In this document: positions 1 through 5,362 of the stretch, one piece after another
How the letters are laid out: each line of letters starts with the position of its first letter
Numbering within the stretch: position 1 is the stretch's first letter
NCBI GenBank assembly: GCA_937880835.1
Contig: CALGRN010000279.1
Span: forward strand, 1 to 5,362
Length of the DNA stretch: 5,362 nucleotides
From: an uncultured Prevotella sp.
GTDB taxonomy: Bacteria; Bacteroidota; Bacteroidia; Bacteroidales; Bacteroidaceae
Direction of reading: 5' to 3'
Translations under genes and position numbers: made by a program
The notes under the pieces: generated by a model
What the model saw: only the letters and a program-made list of their open reading frames with translations
The model's database searches: none
Told to the model about the DNA's origin: nothing

Positions 1-450
1 TTTTGGCTCATTTTGCTCACGAATGATTGGAAGCAATTGAGAACAGTCAAAACAATCTTCCCCTTTGTTCTCCTTGTACCTGTTATACATGATGACATTC
101 GATCTCAAAAGTTTTGTCTCAGGAGACCGCCGAATTGATTCTGGGATTTCTTTGAAATATCTATCTAAATTATCAATAATGAAATCTGTATTGGATTTCA
201 AATTAATAAAAAGACTATCGAAATCAGCATTCTTTCCTCGGGCCTGGAATTTTTCTCTAAGCTCAGTCTCTGGCAAGTTCTTTTTTAAGGTTGTAATAAA
301 GAAAAACTTTTTATCAGCAAAATCAGGTAAATCATAATTATTAGCAATAAATTCGAGGACATTATAAGTTTTGCCAAAACCTGTTGGCATATCGAGAAGA
401 AACAAGCCCTTTTCTTTTTCCAAGCAAAATTGTTTTATTATATCTTTCAT
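1..450 (-). CDS. DEAD/DEAH-type helicase-like P-loop protein, N-terminal part (cut by window edge)
   Basis: The frame is open from the ATG at 450-448 to position 1, giving 150 residues with no stop, so the C-terminus lies outside the window. Residues 20-30 read DMPTGFGKTYN, a Walker A (motif I) loop with Lys27 and Thr28 as the expected ATP-phosphate contacts. Residues 51-58 (FITTLKKN) sit where superfamily 2 helicases carry motif Ia. Residues 133 and 136 form a CxxC pair (CFDC). Motif II (DEAD/DEAH) and the C-terminal motifs are not in view, so helicase is a family-level guess. A Cas3-like, DinG/XPD-like or restriction-type ATPase are all possible. The start is well fixed: it is the only ATG, GTG or TTG in this frame after the in-frame stop at 492-490, and a GAGGA stretch lies 8 nt upstream of it. 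The Walker A lies unusually close to the N-terminus, so no other domain precedes the ATPase core. Confidence 0.72.
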   Translation of the reverse strand, partial: MKDIIKQFCLEKEKGLFLLDMPTGFGKTYNVLEFIANNYDLPDFADKKFFFITTLKKNLPETELREKFQARGKNADFDSLFINLKSNTDFIIDNLDRYFKEIPESIRRSPETKLLRSNVIMYNRYKENKGEDCFDCSQLLPIIREQNEPK

Positions 451-499
451 GAATTCTGTCCTCGTTAATAATTTTCTGCCATTGTGATATTATACCATA

Positions 500-528
500 T
501 TTACAGTGCCAAATAACGACACTGTAAA
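500..528. promoter_or_regulatory. 9-bp inverted repeat, probable operator of the helicase-like gene
   Basis: The arms TTTACAGTG (500-508) and CACTGTAAA (520-528) are perfectly complementary and are separated by 11 nt. Their centres are 20 bp apart, about two helical turns, so a dimeric DNA-binding protein could contact both arms on one face of the DNA. The element lies 50-78 bp upstream of the start at 450. On the minus strand the spacer contains TTTG (513-510), which could be a Bacteroidota -33 element, and a TATAAT-like stretch follows at 494-489. This placement suggests repression or autoregulation. That role is inferred from geometry only, and no regulator gene is visible in the window. 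Confidence 0.5.
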
Positions 529-597
529 ATAAAATACCACATCAAACTCATTTCCAGATTATTGTCTGATCTTTTTTTGAGACTTTCTTGCGTTTTT

Positions 598-620
598 GCA
601 GTTTTTAACGTAAAAAGTGC
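598..620 (-). terminator. Weak hairpin 3' of the OmpP1/FadL-like gene, possible terminator
   Basis: The segments 598-607 and 611-620 can pair over 10 bp with one mismatch around a 3-nt loop (ACG). The stem begins 16 nt past the stop codon at 639-637 of the minus-strand gene. The stem is mostly A-T. In the minus direction it is not followed by a T run (the next bases are A-rich); the T-rich side lies in the plus direction. It is flanked by a 9-bp direct repeat, TGCGTTTTT, at 589-597 and 618-626. It is listed because it is the best stem in this gap, but a real terminator is uncertain. Confidence 0.22.
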
Positions 621-636
621 GTTTTTATCCTGTTTT

Positions 637-2166
637 TTAAAATTTATAGCCGAATGTAAACAGTAATTGATGACGTTTGTTATCCACCTTTACTGCATCT
701 GCTATGTTGTCTTGTGACGCACTTTCATTATCAAGATAACTCATGAAAGGATAGAAATCACCTTCTGTGTTACTGTATTGATATGCCAAATCTATGTTAA
801 ATTTGTCGAATACGTATCCAACGCCGAGTGTAAATCTGTTGGTAGATTTCCAATTAGTATAATCAGTTTGAGATGAATAGTATGTTCCGGCAGACCATAC
901 TGTACCGTCTTTGAAACCGTTTTTGTCAAACATAGATGATATATAGTTGTATCCCATGCGTATAGCGAGTACAGATATAGGCTTGTATTCAAATCCGAGT
1001 TTCAACGTTGATACGCCTTTAAGCGTTTTTTCAGTATGGTTATTCATGTTATTGTCGCTCGAACTTGACATGTAATATTCCGGTAACCATGCTTCATAAA
1101 CTCCTTCATTGTTTATTCTTGTATCCATACTTCCGTAATCAGCATATTCATAAGTTGCTCCGAGAGCAAGATAATTTCCTACCGTATGTCCGAGACTCAA
1201 ACCGAATTTCCATGGTGTAAACAACTTAAAGTCATATGTTTCTCCTATATTAGGAGTCTGTTTGCCATTGGTAAGCATGGTAAAGTTACTTGTTTTTAAA
1301 TCATACCATGTAGGAGTTTGAATATACAGTCCGATACGGAATGGAGATGTTTCTATCGGACGGAATATAACGCCGGCTTTTATATCAAAACCATAACCGG
1401 TCATTTCACGTTCATCTCCGAGTGTAAGTCCTTTGATATTGTCTGCATTTGGAGCAAATCTCTCGGTGTATTCACTATAATGTCTGTAATGAACATCGTG
1501 AATTCCTATTGTCAATCCCAAATAAACCCTGTTTTTTATGTTACCACTTACATTCAAATCATATTCACCTATATATCCCTTTGTATAACGATTGAAAAGA
1601 TAATCTTGGGCTACATAATAATAATATGCCGAATCTTGTGGGTTGAATAATAGGTTATTCATGTATAAATGATCTACTTGATTGTATGTAGCATCATCAG
1701 AATGTTCGAAAATACCATTCCTCAACTTCTGATAAGTAAGCTTGTTCTGAGATGCGTTGTCAAGTGTGGATGCAGCTTTAAGAAGTTGATCGAAATTTCT
1801 GCTCTTATGATAATTGAAAGCAAGATTTATATAGTCATTATATCCAACGCGTGAAGCATAGACAAAACCTATTTGGTCGAAACTCATATTAGTACTGTTA
1901 ACGGAAGCGAATTTCTTTGCTCCTTGTTGCGAGACAAAACCAAAAGAACCGTTAACAATTGAACTACGAAACAGTCCGATGCCTGCCGGATTAGTGCTTA
2001 TTGTTGATATGTCAGCACCCAATCCTTCCATAGCTCCACCCATACCGACATAGCGTGCAGTACCATTAAGATCATTTTCAACAATATTTGCATTCTCGTA
2101 AGTCTCCTGTGCGAGGATTTGCATTGAAAGGAATGCCAATCCCAAAATTACAATATGTCTTTTCAT
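637..2166 (-). CDS. OmpP1/FadL-family outer-membrane transport protein
   Basis: This 509-residue protein is predicted to be an outer-membrane beta-barrel for hydrophobic compounds, such as long-chain fatty acids in the FadL family. Residues 1-19 form a signal peptide (MKRHIVILGLAFLSMQILA) with likely cleavage before Gln20. The conserved N-terminal block runs from about 31 to 65. It includes ARYVGMGGAMEGLG and the family's STNPAGIGL segment, whose NPA corresponds to the FadL plug signature. The rest alternates short amphipathic strands rich in Tyr, Gly and Asn. The chain ends in FTFGYKF, with the terminal Phe typical of barrel proteins recognised by the BAM machinery. The length fits Bacteroidota members, which tend to exceed the roughly 446 residues of E. 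coli FadL. The gene starts 37 bp after the stop of the exported-protein gene on the same strand, with no promoter box or Shine-Dalgarno sequence in the gap, so co-transcription is likely. The family is secure but the substrate is unknown. Confidence 0.92.
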   Translation of the reverse strand: MKRHIVILGLAFLSMQILAQETYENANIVENDLNGTARYVGMGGAMEGLGADISTISTNPAGIGLFRSSIVNGSFGFVSQQGAKKFASVNSTNMSFDQIGFVYASRVGYNDYINLAFNYHKSRNFDQLLKAASTLDNASQNKLTYQKLRNGIFEHSDDATYNQVDHLYMNNLLFNPQDSAYYYYVAQDYLFNRYTKGYIGEYDLNVSGNIKNRVYLGLTIGIHDVHYRHYSEYTERFAPNADNIKGLTLGDEREMTGYGFDIKAGVIFRPIETSPFRIGLYIQTPTWYDLKTSNFTMLTNGKQTPNIGETYDFKLFTPWKFGLSLGHTVGNYLALGATYEYADYGSMDTRINNEGVYEAWLPEYYMSSSSDNNMNNHTEKTLKGVSTLKLGFEYKPISVLAIRMGYNYISSMFDKNGFKDGTVWSAGTYYSSQTDYTNWKSTNRFTLGVGYVFDKFNIDLAYQYSNTEGDFYPFMSYLDNESASQDNIADAVKVDNKRHQLLFTFGYKF

Positions 2167-2204
2167 AACTGTTTTTATTTATGAATAATACGTTTATTAA
2201 TTGT

Positions 2205-3200
2205 CTAACGTCTGCCTCCGAAAGTTCCACCGCCGCTTCTTGTACTTCCGGAACTGCCTCCCGAACGTCCGCCGCTGAAAGTTCCTCCGCTATATCCGCC
2301 ACTGTTAGAACTTCTGTTATTAGAATTACTATATGTTGTTCCGGTGTTTGAATAACTCCTGGTGGTATATTGTGAAGGTGTATCATGTGTATTGTTATTA
2401 TTATTGTTATTAGAACGTGAACCTCCAAATCTCACACCATTGTTATTGTTAGCATATCCGCGTGAATTTCCTCTACGTTTATTATAACCTGCATCATTTC
2501 TGTTTCTTGAACCGAAAGTATTGGTATTTCCGAATCTTCCATGAGTTCCGCTTGAATTGTTATGTCCTCTATATGTACGGAAATCATAATTTCCTCGCCC
2601 TAATCTGTTGTCGGCATTAGTATGATTGCGTGTTCCCGTTATTACATTACGATTATAATAACCACCATAATAATCGCCAAGCCAACCATAATAATTCCAA
2701 TTGTAATACCAATCTAAGTAGTTGTTAAAGAAATGGTATTGCCTATAAGCATAAAAGAAAGGATTATACCAACTGTAAATATATGGGTTATGCCAATCAT
2801 AAAAATATGGATAATACCAATCATAGAAATACCCCATGCGACGGCGATATTGAAACTCATCAGAATAATAAATATCCATATTTTTATATGAGTTATAAAC
2901 TGTATCATAAGCATAATCAATAGGATATTCTTCACTTCCCGAATAAAATTCTATAATATCATTACCCAAAGAGTCCTTTCTGACTTTTTGATAGTAACTG
3001 TTATATTTCCCTTGACGGTTATATTCGTCAACATCTCTGTTACTTCCACTGTGATAGATAGAACCTTCTTTGTCTTGATATTCATTTTGAACATTTGCAC
3101 CGACCGTTTTCTTCGGTGTGAAGTAAAGGTCGTCGTCCTGTGACATAACAGTTGACGGAATCATTACTGCAAGGACTGTAAAAATAATAAACCTTTTCAT
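2205..3200 (-). CDS. Exported low-complexity protein with aromatic octapeptide repeats and Asn/Gly/Ser/Arg-rich tail
   Basis: I do not recognise a characterised family, so no function is assigned. The 331-residue product starts with a signal peptide (residues 1-20, MKRFIIFTVLAVMIPSTVMS, likely cleaved before Gln21) and an acidic segment, QDDDLYFTPKK. Residues 41-115 are polar and Tyr-rich. Residues 124-147 are three tandem octapeptides of pattern Y-[FI]-Y-[DS]-W-[YH]-[YN]-P, followed by more Tyr/Trp/Asn-rich sequence to about 182. From about 184 to the end the chain is rich in Asn, Gly, Ser, Arg and Thr, with an N7 run (264-270) and Gly-Gly-Arg/Ser motifs ending GGTFGGRR. It looks disordered. 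No lipobox cysteine, transmembrane segment after the signal or enzyme motif is visible. An AAGGAGA ribosome-binding site lies 7 nt before the ATG. The gene leads a probable operon with the OmpP1/FadL-like gene, so an envelope or surface role is an inference. Confidence 0.85.
   Translation of the reverse strand: MKRFIIFTVLAVMIPSTVMSQDDDLYFTPKKTVGANVQNEYQDKEGSIYHSGSNRDVDEYNRQGKYNSYYQKVRKDSLGNDIIEFYSGSEEYPIDYAYDTVYNSYKNMDIYYSDEFQYRRRMGYFYDWYYPYFYDWHNPYIYSWYNPFFYAYRQYHFFNNYLDWYYNWNYYGWLGDYYGGYYNRNVITGTRNHTNADNRLGRGNYDFRTYRGHNNSSGTHGRFGNTNTFGSRNRNDAGYNKRRGNSRGYANNNNGVRFGGSRSNNNNNNNTHDTPSQYTTRSYSNTGTTYSNSNNRSSNSGGYSGGTFSGGRSGGSSGSTRSGGGTFGGRR
2391..2411 (-). repeat. AAT/AAC triplet run encoding seven asparagines
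   Basis: Seven consecutive AAT or AAC codons in the exported low-complexity gene encode residues 264-270. The run is a nearly pure triplet microsatellite, with AAC interrupting AAT at two codons. Changes of whole triplets would alter the length of the Asn tract without breaking the frame. Confidence 0.8.
2760..2831 (-). repeat. Three tandem 24-bp units encoding aromatic octapeptides
   Basis: Units at 2808-2831, 2784-2807 and 2760-2783 encode YFYDWYYP, YFYDWHNP and YIYSWYNP (residues 124-131, 132-139 and 140-147). Counted by eye, the first two DNA units agree at 20 of 24 bases and the second and third at 17 of 24. This points to tandem duplication followed by drift under amino-acid constraint. 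The next eight residues (FFYAYRQY) may be a decayed fourth copy. Confidence 0.85.
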
Positions 3201-3207
3201 TTTGCTA

Positions 3208-3214
3208 TCTCCTT
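3208..3214 (-). promoter_or_regulatory. Shine-Dalgarno sequence of the exported-protein gene
   Basis: The minus strand reads AAGGAGA, with 7 nt between it and the ATG at 3200-3198. This is a canonical site and supports that start. It stands out because prmA and the OmpP1/FadL-like gene show no comparable sequence upstream, as is common in Bacteroidota. Confidence 0.7.
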
Positions 3215-3241
3215 AAATTCTTAATGATTATTTCTATATTG

Positions 3242-3249
3242 CAAATATA
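3242..3249 (-). promoter_or_regulatory. Bacteroidota-type -7 box for the exported-protein/OmpP1 unit
   Basis: The minus strand reads TATATTTG, an exact match to the Bacteroidota primary-sigma -7 consensus TAnnTTTG. It lies 41 bp before the ATG and would place the transcript start near 3235, with a leader of about 35 nt containing the Shine-Dalgarno sequence. A clear TTTG -33 element at the usual 19-21 bp spacing is not visible. Confidence 0.6.
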
Positions 3250-3289
3250 TTTTCACTTTTATTAAAAAAACGCGGAAAACCCCTAAAAG

Positions 3290-3321
3290 ATTGTAGGATT
3301 TCCCTATTTTTCGTATATTTG
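3290..3321 (+). promoter_or_regulatory. Bacteroidota-type promoter for prmA
   Basis: The -7 box TATATTTG (3314-3321) matches TAnnTTTG exactly. ATTG (3290-3293), 20 bp upstream, matches three of four bases of the -33 TTTG element at the expected spacing. Transcription would begin near 3328, leaving a leader of about 20 nt before the ATG at 3350. No Shine-Dalgarno sequence is present in that leader. Confidence 0.62.
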
Positions 3322-3349
3322 CATCGGGTTTTATTATTTCTTAAATATA

Positions 3350-4210
3350 ATGAAATATTTTGAAGTTGAATTTAAAATTAATGCTGATGACATCCAAACA
3401 GCAAGAGATTTGTTGATAGATTCGGTTGGTGAAGCAGGATTTGATTCATTTGAAGAAACCATTGACGGCGTGAAAGGATACGTACAAATGTCGTTGTTTT
3501 CAAAAGAAAAGTTAGATGCTATAATATCAGATTTTATTCTTAAAGACGCAAAAATAGAATATTTCATAAAAGAAGCAGATAATAGAAATTGGAATATTCT
3601 TTGGGAAGAAGAAGGTTTTGAGCCTATATTAATAGGTAATAAATGTATTATACATGACACTAAGCATAATGGATTTGATAGGAACGCATTTGATATTGAC
3701 ATAACAATAGATGCCGTTATGGCTTTCGGAACAGGAACACATCAGACAACTAAGATGATAGTATGCGAAATGTTGAATATGAATATTTCCGGAAAACGTG
3801 TGCTTGATTGTGGATGTGGAACAGGTATTTTGAGCATTGTCGCATCAAAAAGCGGTGCAAAGTCGGTTGTAGCTTATGATATTGATGAATGGAGTATCAA
3901 TAATACCGTACATAACGCAGCCATAAATAGAGTGGAAAATATTGAGGTCTTCGAAGGAGATTCATCGGTGTTGTCCCATATAAACGGTGTCTTTGATGTT
4001 GTTCTTGCCAATATAAACCGCAATGTTCTTTTATGCGACATGGAGCATTTCAAGGGAGTCATGACTTCCGGTTCAAAACTTATTATAAGTGGATTTTATG
4101 AGAATGATATAGTTTATCTGCTTGAAAAGGCAAATGAAATAGGATTGAAAGAAATCAGCAGAAATATATCTGACGAATGGGCTTGCCTTATTTTGGGCAA
4201 TAAAATATAG
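3350..4210 (+). CDS. prmA: Ribosomal protein L11 methyltransferase PrmA
   Basis: This cytoplasmic SAM-dependent methyltransferase modifies ribosomal protein L11 (in E. coli, trimethylation of the N-terminus and two lysines). The 286-residue length is close to the 293 of the E. coli enzyme. Residues 1 to about 75 form the small N-terminal substrate-recognition domain (MKYFEVEFKI...). A linker follows with the conserved NWNILWEEEGFEPI (80-93). The signature MAFGTGTHQTT is at 124-134. SAM motif I is VLDCGCGTGIL (151-161), and YDID (176-179) supplies the acidic residue expected to bind the SAM ribose. LANI (219-222) is the motif IV equivalent lining the active site. All expected motifs are intact. 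The ATG at 3350 follows a good promoter and begins with the family's usual N-terminus. The gene is divergent from the envelope pair; the TonB-dependent receptor starts 179 bp downstream on the same strand and is probably a separate unit. Confidence 0.96.
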   Translation: MKYFEVEFKINADDIQTARDLLIDSVGEAGFDSFEETIDGVKGYVQMSLFSKEKLDAIISDFILKDAKIEYFIKEADNRNWNILWEEEGFEPILIGNKCIIHDTKHNGFDRNAFDIDITIDAVMAFGTGTHQTTKMIVCEMLNMNISGKRVLDCGCGTGILSIVASKSGAKSVVAYDIDEWSINNTVHNAAINRVENIEVFEGDSSVLSHINGVFDVVLANINRNVLLCDMEHFKGVMTSGSKLIISGFYENDIVYLLEKANEIGLKEISRNISDEWACLILGNKI

Positions 4211-4389
4211 TTTTCATTATTAAATTAATAAATTTAGAAACCAGATGATAAATATATGAATAATTTTAAGTGATTGCTTCGAATGTTTTAATATTTCCGA
4301 ACAGTCAGATGGAAAGATTTACTTAATTCCGTAATATACACTATAATAATCAAATGTTTAAATAGAATAATCATTTTAATTTTTCAAAT
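4211..4389. other. AT-rich intergenic spacer with no convincing signal
   Basis: This 179-bp gap between prmA and the receptor gene holds no ORF of useful length and no strong T-tailed hairpin. There is no TAnnTTTG box. A TATAAT string at 4342-4347 lies 42 bp before the receptor's ATG, but it lacks a good partner element. A 5-bp pairing, TTTCC (4294-4298) with GGAAA (4311-4315), is too short to call. Confidence 0.6.
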
Positions 4390-5362
4390 ATGGGCAAAAG
4401 AATTTCATTTCTTATTGTGTTGCTGACAACATTATTATTATCAGCAACCTCGCAAGTAACGACTTCCGGTATAAGTGGTAAAATCACATCAGGAGGAGAC
4501 GATGTTATCGGGGCTACAATTACAGCCACTCATAAACCGTCAGGTACGGTATATCGCGCTGTAACAAATACCGACGGACGATACACAATACAAGGTATGC
4601 GTGTTGGAGGACCGTACAGTGTGGAAGTAACTTACATCGGGCATAAATCCCAATCGTTCAACAACATCAATCTTACGCTTGGTGAAACGATGAATATTTC
4701 ATGTTCTCTTGACGAAGATGCTAAAATGCTTGAAGAGCTTATTGTCACTGGTAAGAGCGGACTTAATGCCACAAAGACTGGTGCTGCACAGAGCATAAAT
4801 GCACAACAGATAAACGATATGCCAAGTATAACACACGGTATTGCTGATGTTGCCCGTCTTAATCCGCAGCTTACGGTAACCAATTCCGGTGTAATGTCGT
4901 TCGCGGGAACAAACAACCGTTACAATTCTTTTCAGATTGACGGAGCAATGAACAATGATGTCTTCGGTCTTGCAACAGGCGGAAGCAATGGAGGACAGGC
5001 AGGAACACAACCTGTTTCTATGGAGACCATTGAGCAGATACATATAAACGTTGCGCCGTTTGATGTAAGGCAGAGTGGTTTTACAGGAGGTGCAATAAAT
5101 GCAATAACAAAAAGCGGAACAAATGAATTTCACGGTTCTGCATATTATTATGGTTACAACGAAGATCTTATAGGACGCAAGCACATCGAGACAAATGGAA
5201 CTTACAGCAAGCCATATCAGGATGAAACAGAGTATCAGATAGGGTTCACGCTGGGCGGACCTATAATAAAAGACAAACTGTTCTTCTTTGCAAATTATGA
5301 AAAAGCGAACAAAGAATATCCAAATCTTTACGGAATAGGCTCAGAAAGTTCAGATGTAGATG
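4390..5362 (+). CDS. Oar-like TonB-dependent outer-membrane receptor, N-terminal part (cut by window edge)
   Basis: The frame runs from the ATG at 4390 to the window end without a stop: 324 full codons, the start of a protein that in this family is usually about 1000 residues. Residues 1-21 or so form a signal peptide (MGKRISFLIVLLTTLLLSATSQ). Residues about 27-107 are a carboxypeptidase-regulatory-like beta-sandwich, with GISGKIT, GATITATHKPSG, TNTDGRYTIQGM and VEVTYIGHKSQ. LEELIVTG (114-121) corresponds to the segment before the plug, where SusC/Oar-like receptors carry a TonB-box-like sequence. The plug domain follows, with INDMPSI, FQIDGAMNND and GFTGGAINAITKSGTNEFHGSAY (229-251). The barrel begins with IGFTLGGPIIKDKLFFFANYE. 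These last two blocks are typical of Oar-like receptors. The protein would import or bind a large substrate at the outer membrane using TonB-ExbBD energy. The substrate is unknown, and no SusD-like partner can be checked here. Confidence 0.9.
   Translation, partial: MGKRISFLIVLLTTLLLSATSQVTTSGISGKITSGGDDVIGATITATHKPSGTVYRAVTNTDGRYTIQGMRVGGPYSVEVTYIGHKSQSFNNINLTLGETMNISCSLDEDAKMLEELIVTGKSGLNATKTGAAQSINAQQINDMPSITHGIADVARLNPQLTVTNSGVMSFAGTNNRYNSFQIDGAMNNDVFGLATGGSNGGQAGTQPVSMETIEQIHINVAPFDVRQSGFTGGAINAITKSGTNEFHGSAYYYGYNEDLIGRKHIETNGTYSKPYQDETEYQIGFTLGGPIIKDKLFFFANYEKANKEYPNLYGIGSESSDVD

Noticed and set aside
65..337. Plus-strand open frame of 90 codons within the helicase-like gene
   Set aside because: It lies wholly antisense to the Walker A-bearing frame, has no recognisable motif and no promoter. 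It is a by-product of AT-rich sequence.
489..512. A sigma70-like promoter made of TTGGCA (512-507) and TATAAT (494-489) on the minus strand
   Set aside because: Each box looks good, but the spacer is only 12 bp, too short for a standard sigma70 promoter, and Bacteroidota use a different consensus. The boxes are mentioned only as context for the palindrome.
500..528. The palindrome as a CRISPR repeat or an intrinsic terminator
   Set aside because: Only one copy is present, so there is no array. Neither side is followed by a T run, so it does not fit an intrinsic terminator.
2078..2428. Minus-strand 116-codon frame spanning the end of the exported-protein gene and the start of the OmpP1/FadL-like gene
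   Set aside because: It overlaps both well-supported genes in another frame. Its Val/Glu/Ala-rich middle simply reflects the Gly/Ser/Arg codon repeats read out of frame.
4290..4320. Possible prmA terminator hairpin from TTTCC and GGAAA
   Set aside because: The stem is only five base pairs with a 12-nt loop, starts more than 80 bp past the stop codon and has no following T tract.
4699..5184. Minus-strand 161-codon frame opposite the TonB-dependent receptor
   Set aside because: The plus strand carries a signal peptide, regulatory-like domain and plug motifs in one continuous frame. The antisense product is Cys-rich with no domain logic.

Overview
The window looks like a piece of an AT-rich Bacteroidota chromosome, most likely order Bacteroidales. 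The evidence is an OmpP1/FadL-type outer-membrane protein of the Bacteroidota form, an Oar-like TonB-dependent receptor with an N-terminal carboxypeptidase-regulatory-like domain, and two promoter boxes of the Bacteroidota -7 type (TAnnTTTG). Most genes also lack a clear Shine-Dalgarno sequence. No RNA gene, insertion sequence or CRISPR array was found.

Layout: (1) Positions 1-450, minus strand, hold the first 150 residues of a P-loop, helicase-like protein that runs off the left edge. Its upstream region (451-636) contains a clean 9-bp inverted repeat that looks like an operator. (2) Positions 637-3200, minus strand, hold a probable two-gene unit. The upstream gene encodes an exported low-complexity protein with aromatic octapeptide repeats and an Asn/Gly/Ser/Arg tail. 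It is followed 37 bp later by the OmpP1/FadL-family barrel. (3) Positions 3201-3349 are a divergent promoter region with one TATATTTG box per strand. (4) Positions 3350-4210, plus strand, are prmA, the ribosomal protein L11 methyltransferase. (5) Positions 4211-4389 are an AT-rich spacer with no convincing signal. (6) Positions 4390-5362, plus strand, are the N-terminal 324 codons of a TonB-dependent receptor that continues past the right edge.

Apart from prmA, a housekeeping translation-modification gene, the genes from 637 onward are cell-envelope genes: an exported Y/N/G-rich protein, a hydrophobic-substrate-type porin and a TonB-dependent receptor. The helicase-like gene at the left edge does not fit this theme. 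With its operator-like palindrome, it may mark the start of an accessory or genome-defence locus, but too little is visible to say so firmly. I see no clear new multi-gene system. The most distinctive features are the 24-bp/8-residue aromatic repeat in the exported protein and the palindrome in front of the helicase-like gene.
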